64,000 nucleotides of DNA, taken from NCBI GenBank assembly GCA_050031985.1, contig JBNAIG010000049.1, forward strand, positions 39,451 to 103,450, written 5' to 3'. Below, in pieces: positions 61,983-64,000 of this stretch; positions within the stretch are counted from its first letter, which is position 1, and each line of letters starts with the position of its first letter. A program made the translations under genes and the position numbers. Source of the DNA: SZUA-368 sp028533045. GTDB taxonomy: Bacteria; Spirochaetota; Spirochaetia; DSM-2461. The notes under the pieces are model-generated. The model did no database searches and was not told where the DNA came from. It worked only from the letters and a program-made list of their open reading frames with translations.

Positions 61983-62765
61983 TTAGGCCTTCTTGATGTC
62001 CTTAAGGCGGAAGTCCTCGATCATGGCTGTTAATTCCGCCCGGGCCCGGTTTATTCGGTCCTCGGAAAAGCCCAGTTCTTCCGCTTTGTCTATGGAATTT
62101 CGCACATCGTGCAGCCAGAAGGCCACCCGCTTAATGCAGTTTTGCGTTTCCCCCAGGAGGTCGTAGTGATAGTCGTCCGTTTCGAGCATCATGACATAAC
62201 GCTCCAGGGCCATGGGGATATCTCGATTGTCCCGGTCCCGGTTCCTGTCGTAAGTAAGATTCCACAGTTCCTGGTCCAGCTGGGCCAGGAGGCCGTTCCG
62301 TTCGGAGGGAAAAATCCGTAGAAGGAAGTTTTCCACCGCTCCCCAGAAGTCCCTTTCGAACTGCTGGAGCGCCCCGTAAAGCTTGACTATTTCCAAGGCC
62401 GCATCGGGGTGGACCGACCGGGAGGGGTAGTCCTTAATCTTCGCTTCCATATCTTCCACGACCTTGTCGGCAAAGGACTTTTTAGGCTTACCGCCGCCCC
62501 GCCTAAGTTCATCAGCCTGTCTTTCCGCTTCATCCAGGGCTTGTTCCTCTTCCTGAATCAGCTCTTCCACTGTTTCCACTTCACCTTTGAGAAAAAGTTC
62601 CATCCCCATACGCATCTGAAGGGCGTAGGAGTAGCGGGATTCAAATTCGTTTTTGAGGGAAATGGGGGCCATATAAGTTGTAATGAGATGATCGTACCGC
62701 GCTCTAATCTGTTCAAGACAGCGGTCGGTCTCCTCACGGGATAATCTGTCTTTTTTTCCGAACAT
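61983..62765 (-). CDS. Acidic helical protein of unknown function
   Basis: 260 residues, no signal or TM segment, almost all helical with charged repeats (EVETVEELIQEEEQALDEAERQADELRRGGG at about 62-92). No family recognised. The longer upstream frame (to 62996) is rejected because TATACT ends 6 bases before the ATG at 62765 and the -35 lies further upstream. It lies convergent to the efflux operon. Confidence 0.75.
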   Translation of the reverse strand: MFGKKDRLSREETDRCLEQIRARYDHLITTYMAPISLKNEFESRYSYALQMRMGMELFLKGEVETVEELIQEEEQALDEAERQADELRRGGGKPKKSFADKVVEDMEAKIKDYPSRSVHPDAALEIVKLYGALQQFERDFWGAVENFLLRIFPSERNGLLAQLDQELWNLTYDRNRDRDNRDIPMALERYVMMLETDDYHYDLLGETQNCIKRVAFWLHDVRNSIDKAEELGFSEDRINRARAELTAMIEDFRLKDIKKA

Positions 62766-62771
62766 GGTGCT

Positions 62772-62800
62772 AGTATAACGACTTCCGATGAAATTGTCAG
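62772..62800 (-). promoter_or_regulatory. Leaderless-type promoter of the acidic helical protein
   Basis: Minus strand: CTGACA (62800-62795), 17 bases, TATACT (62777-62772), 6 bases, ATG at 62765. Confidence 0.6.
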
Positions 62801-62821
62801 ACAGAAAAATCCCTCCTTGGG

Positions 62822-62885
62822 AAAAAAAAAGATAAAAACCCGCCGGGCAGAAAGGAGACGGGAAGGGATTTACCCGCCCGGCGGG
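62822..62885 (-). terminator. Terminator after ssb
   Basis: On the minus strand CCCGCCGGGC (62885-62876) pairs perfectly with GCCCGGCGGG (62848-62839), with a 27-base loop, followed by T5 and a further T9 (62838-62822). Confidence 0.7.
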
Positions 62886-62892
62886 GAAATGA

Positions 62893-63294
62893 TTAAAACG
62901 TTTCTGTCGCAGCTCTTTCCTCTTTGGGAGCTTCCCGGACCGGTTCGTCATCCTGCTTTTTCGTGCGCGGACGGAATTCGATGTGCTCGGCCACAATCTT
63001 AATGCGGGACTGATTTTTGCCCTCCTTGTCGGTCCAGCGATCCTGCTTAAGCCGCCCTACAACGCGAACGCCCCGGCCCCGCTCCAGATGCTTCTCGCAA
63101 ATTTCCGCCTGCTTGGCCCAGGTTTCCACATCAAAAAAGGACACCTCCTCCTTCGTCTCTTCCGACCCGTCCAGCCGGAAGTAGCGATTGGACGCCACCG
63201 TGAAGTTGCACACCGGGGTGCCCTTGGCCGTGAGTTTCGCGTCGGGCTTTCTTACCAGATTTCCCTCGAGAATGATGCTGTTCAAAGCTTGCAT
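62893..63294 (-). CDS. ssb: Single-stranded DNA-binding protein
   Basis: 133 residues. OB fold with MQALNSIILEGNLVRKPD, FTVASNRYF, SFFDVETWAKQAE and RVVGRLKQDRW. The C-terminal tail is acidic but ends EERAATETF, not the classic DDIPF, so the partner-binding tip may differ. ATG 63294 with GGAGG; an upstream start is less likely. Confidence 0.9.
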   Translation of the reverse strand: MQALNSIILEGNLVRKPDAKLTAKGTPVCNFTVASNRYFRLDGSEETKEEVSFFDVETWAKQAEICEKHLERGRGVRVVGRLKQDRWTDKEGKNQSRIKIVAEHIEFRPRTKKQDDEPVREAPKEERAATETF

Positions 63295-63403
63295 TAGTTC
63301 CTCCATTGGAGCCTTGCCGCCGGGGCGGGAGGACTCCCATTTGTGTTTATACATAAGGGGAGGGGATAATTTGCAGGAATGGGGCGTTTTTGGGGATTAT
63401 TTA

Positions 63404-63442
63404 TAAATAAAACCGGGGTACCCGAATTACTCGGATACCCCG
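63404..63442 (-). terminator. Probable terminator after the ferredoxin gene
   Basis: CGGGGTACCCGA (63414-63425) and TCGGATACCCCG (63431-63442) make a 12-bp stem with one G-T pair and a 5-base loop; in the minus-strand direction it is followed by GTTTTATTT. Confidence 0.6.
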
Positions 63443-63481
63443 TTCTCACTTTCTACCGGTCTAACCGGGTAGAATTAGTTT

Positions 63482-63655
63482 TTACTCAGAAATGATAGCG
63501 TTAAAACCACATTCTGCTTCGCAGGCACCACAATCGGTACAGGTATCCTTGATGGCAAAATAGCTTTTACCTTCGGGAATGTAGATGGCCTCAACAGGAC
63601 AAGCCGGTTCACAGGCGCCGCACATCTGACATGCATCGGGATCAATCTTATGCAT
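63482..63655 (-). CDS. 2[4Fe-4S] ferredoxin
   Basis: 57 residues. Two cluster motifs: Cys9, Cys12, Cys15 with Cys19 (CQMCGACEPACP) and Cys39, Cys42, Cys45 with Cys49 (CTDCGACEAECG). The classical clostridial-type fold links the two by internal symmetry. It is a low-potential electron carrier, expected in an anaerobe or facultative anaerobe. GAGGAGG before the ATG. This gene is short and easily missed. Confidence 0.93.
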   Translation of the reverse strand: MHKIDPDACQMCGACEPACPVEAIYIPEGKSYFAIKDTCTDCGACEAECGFNAIISE

Positions 63656-63702
63656 TCTTTCCTCCTCGTTTAATGGTGCTCGTTTTTTCTTGTTATGGGG
63701 CT

Positions 63703-63708
63703 ATTATA
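63703..63708 (-). promoter_or_regulatory. -10 element of the ferredoxin gene
   Basis: Perfect TATAAT on the minus strand (63708-63703), about 47 bases upstream of the ATG at 63655. The -35 position is occupied by one arm of the inverted repeat at 63725-63743. Confidence 0.5.
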
Positions 63709-63724
63709 CAAGGGAAACGGCTTT

Positions 63725-63743
63725 TTCACATCCCCCATGTGAA
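63725..63743. promoter_or_regulatory. Perfect inverted repeat, possible operator
   Basis: TTCACAT-CCCCC-ATGTGAA: 7-bp arms, 5-base spacer, overlapping the -35 region of the ferredoxin promoter. Confidence 0.45.
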
Positions 63744-63877
63744 CTTTCCCCACTTTTTTAAACTTTTTTTCTCAATTCTTGTCGGAATTCGACTTTTCCC
63801 TCGTAGGTATAGTATGTAGGCCCGGCCGGCTATACAAAAAAACTTATGAACGGGGCAAGGCCCCAAGGAGAAAAGAC

Positions 63878-64000
63878 ATGACCAAGATGAATTATTATTT
63901 GAGAAAGAACCCCCTGGCAGCGGAAAGCGAATCTCCCTACATGGCCCGGGTGGCGCGAAAGGAAACCCTTTGGCAGGACGACATCATCAGTCGCATGATG
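63878..64000 (+). CDS. Possible HU/IHF-like DNA-binding protein (partial, C-terminus off window)
   Basis: Only 41 codons are visible. The sequence (MTKMNYYLRKNPLAAESESPYMARV, then KETLWQDDIISRMM) resembles the N-terminus of HU-related DNA-binding proteins that start with a short strand and the TNPL/NPL-like segment, but this is a weak match. AAGGAG lies before the ATG. A GGGGC-AAG-GCCCC hairpin at 63852-63864 sits just upstream of the ribosome site. Confidence 0.45.
   Translation, partial: MTKMNYYLRKNPLAAESESPYMARVARKETLWQDDIISRMM

Noticed and set aside
62766..62996. N-terminal extension of the acidic helical protein
   Set aside because: It covers the promoter and the ssb terminator and 3' end, and the added residues have no conserved look.

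Overview
The window looks like chromosomal DNA of a free-living spirochaete (order Spirochaetales or close), with roughly balanced GC content. This is inferred from gene content: an HPr kinase plus HPr beside rpoN, lptCAB, a LexA/HolA pair, tandem cyclophilin-FKBP fusion proteins, many predicted lipoproteins and several large GGDEF/EAL proteins. No rRNA, tRNA, CRISPR array, insertion sequence or prophage was seen. Coding density is very high and stop/start overlaps are common.

Layout. 1-6.8 kb: a truncated family 5 solute-binding lipoprotein, a membrane diguanylate cyclase, a TauE/SafE permease, a double-Cache/PAS/GGDEF/EAL protein and an unknown membrane protein. 6.9-12.8 kb: an alkaline-phosphatase-superfamily metalloenzyme, an alpha/beta hydrolase-GPH symporter-MATE operon, a rhodanese lipoprotein and an aquaporin. 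12.9-23.8 kb: the housekeeping core manC-lptC-lptA-lptB-rpoN, then hpf-hprK-HPr, then an NtrY/NtrX-like kinase and sigma-54 activator, lexA and holA. This places the LPS export machinery, the alternative sigma factor, its activator and PTS-type regulation side by side.

23.8-33.8 kb: an unknown 630-residue protein, a TPR lipoprotein-TraB-PF06541-HD cluster, DUF2164, a VOC protein, radA and two dual-family immunophilins. 33.8-34.2 kb is the only long gene-free gap and holds heptamer repeats and GC-rich palindromes. 34.2-40.5 kb: a DUF1893 gene with a metal ABC transporter (ATPase, permease, binding protein), RarD, DUF1304 and an AraC-EamA-GNAT cluster. 40.5-47.4 kb: a HATPase/cyclic-nucleotide-domain protein, enolase, a small lipoprotein, a cytoplasmic binding-protein/GGDEF/EAL protein and a stand-alone HATPase.

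47.5-53 kb: acyl-ACP thioesterase, nitrilase-family amidohydrolase, AzlC/AzlD, an acyl-CoA synthetase, a DUF3187 protein and a lamin-tail-like lipoprotein. 54-62 kb: a NarL-type two-component pair divergent from a TolC-MFP-RND-PII-like efflux operon. 62-64 kb: an unknown protein, ssb, a 2[4Fe-4S] ferredoxin and the start of a possible HU-like DNA-binding protein.

The most striking signal is genome-style rather than a single gene. At least twelve genes with no Shine-Dalgarno sequence have a sigma-70-like promoter whose -10 hexamer ends 6 or 7 bases before the start codon. Such transcripts would begin at the start codon itself (leaderless mRNAs). Genes with a good Shine-Dalgarno sequence have promoters further away, or none visible. 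This rule was used to choose several start codons.
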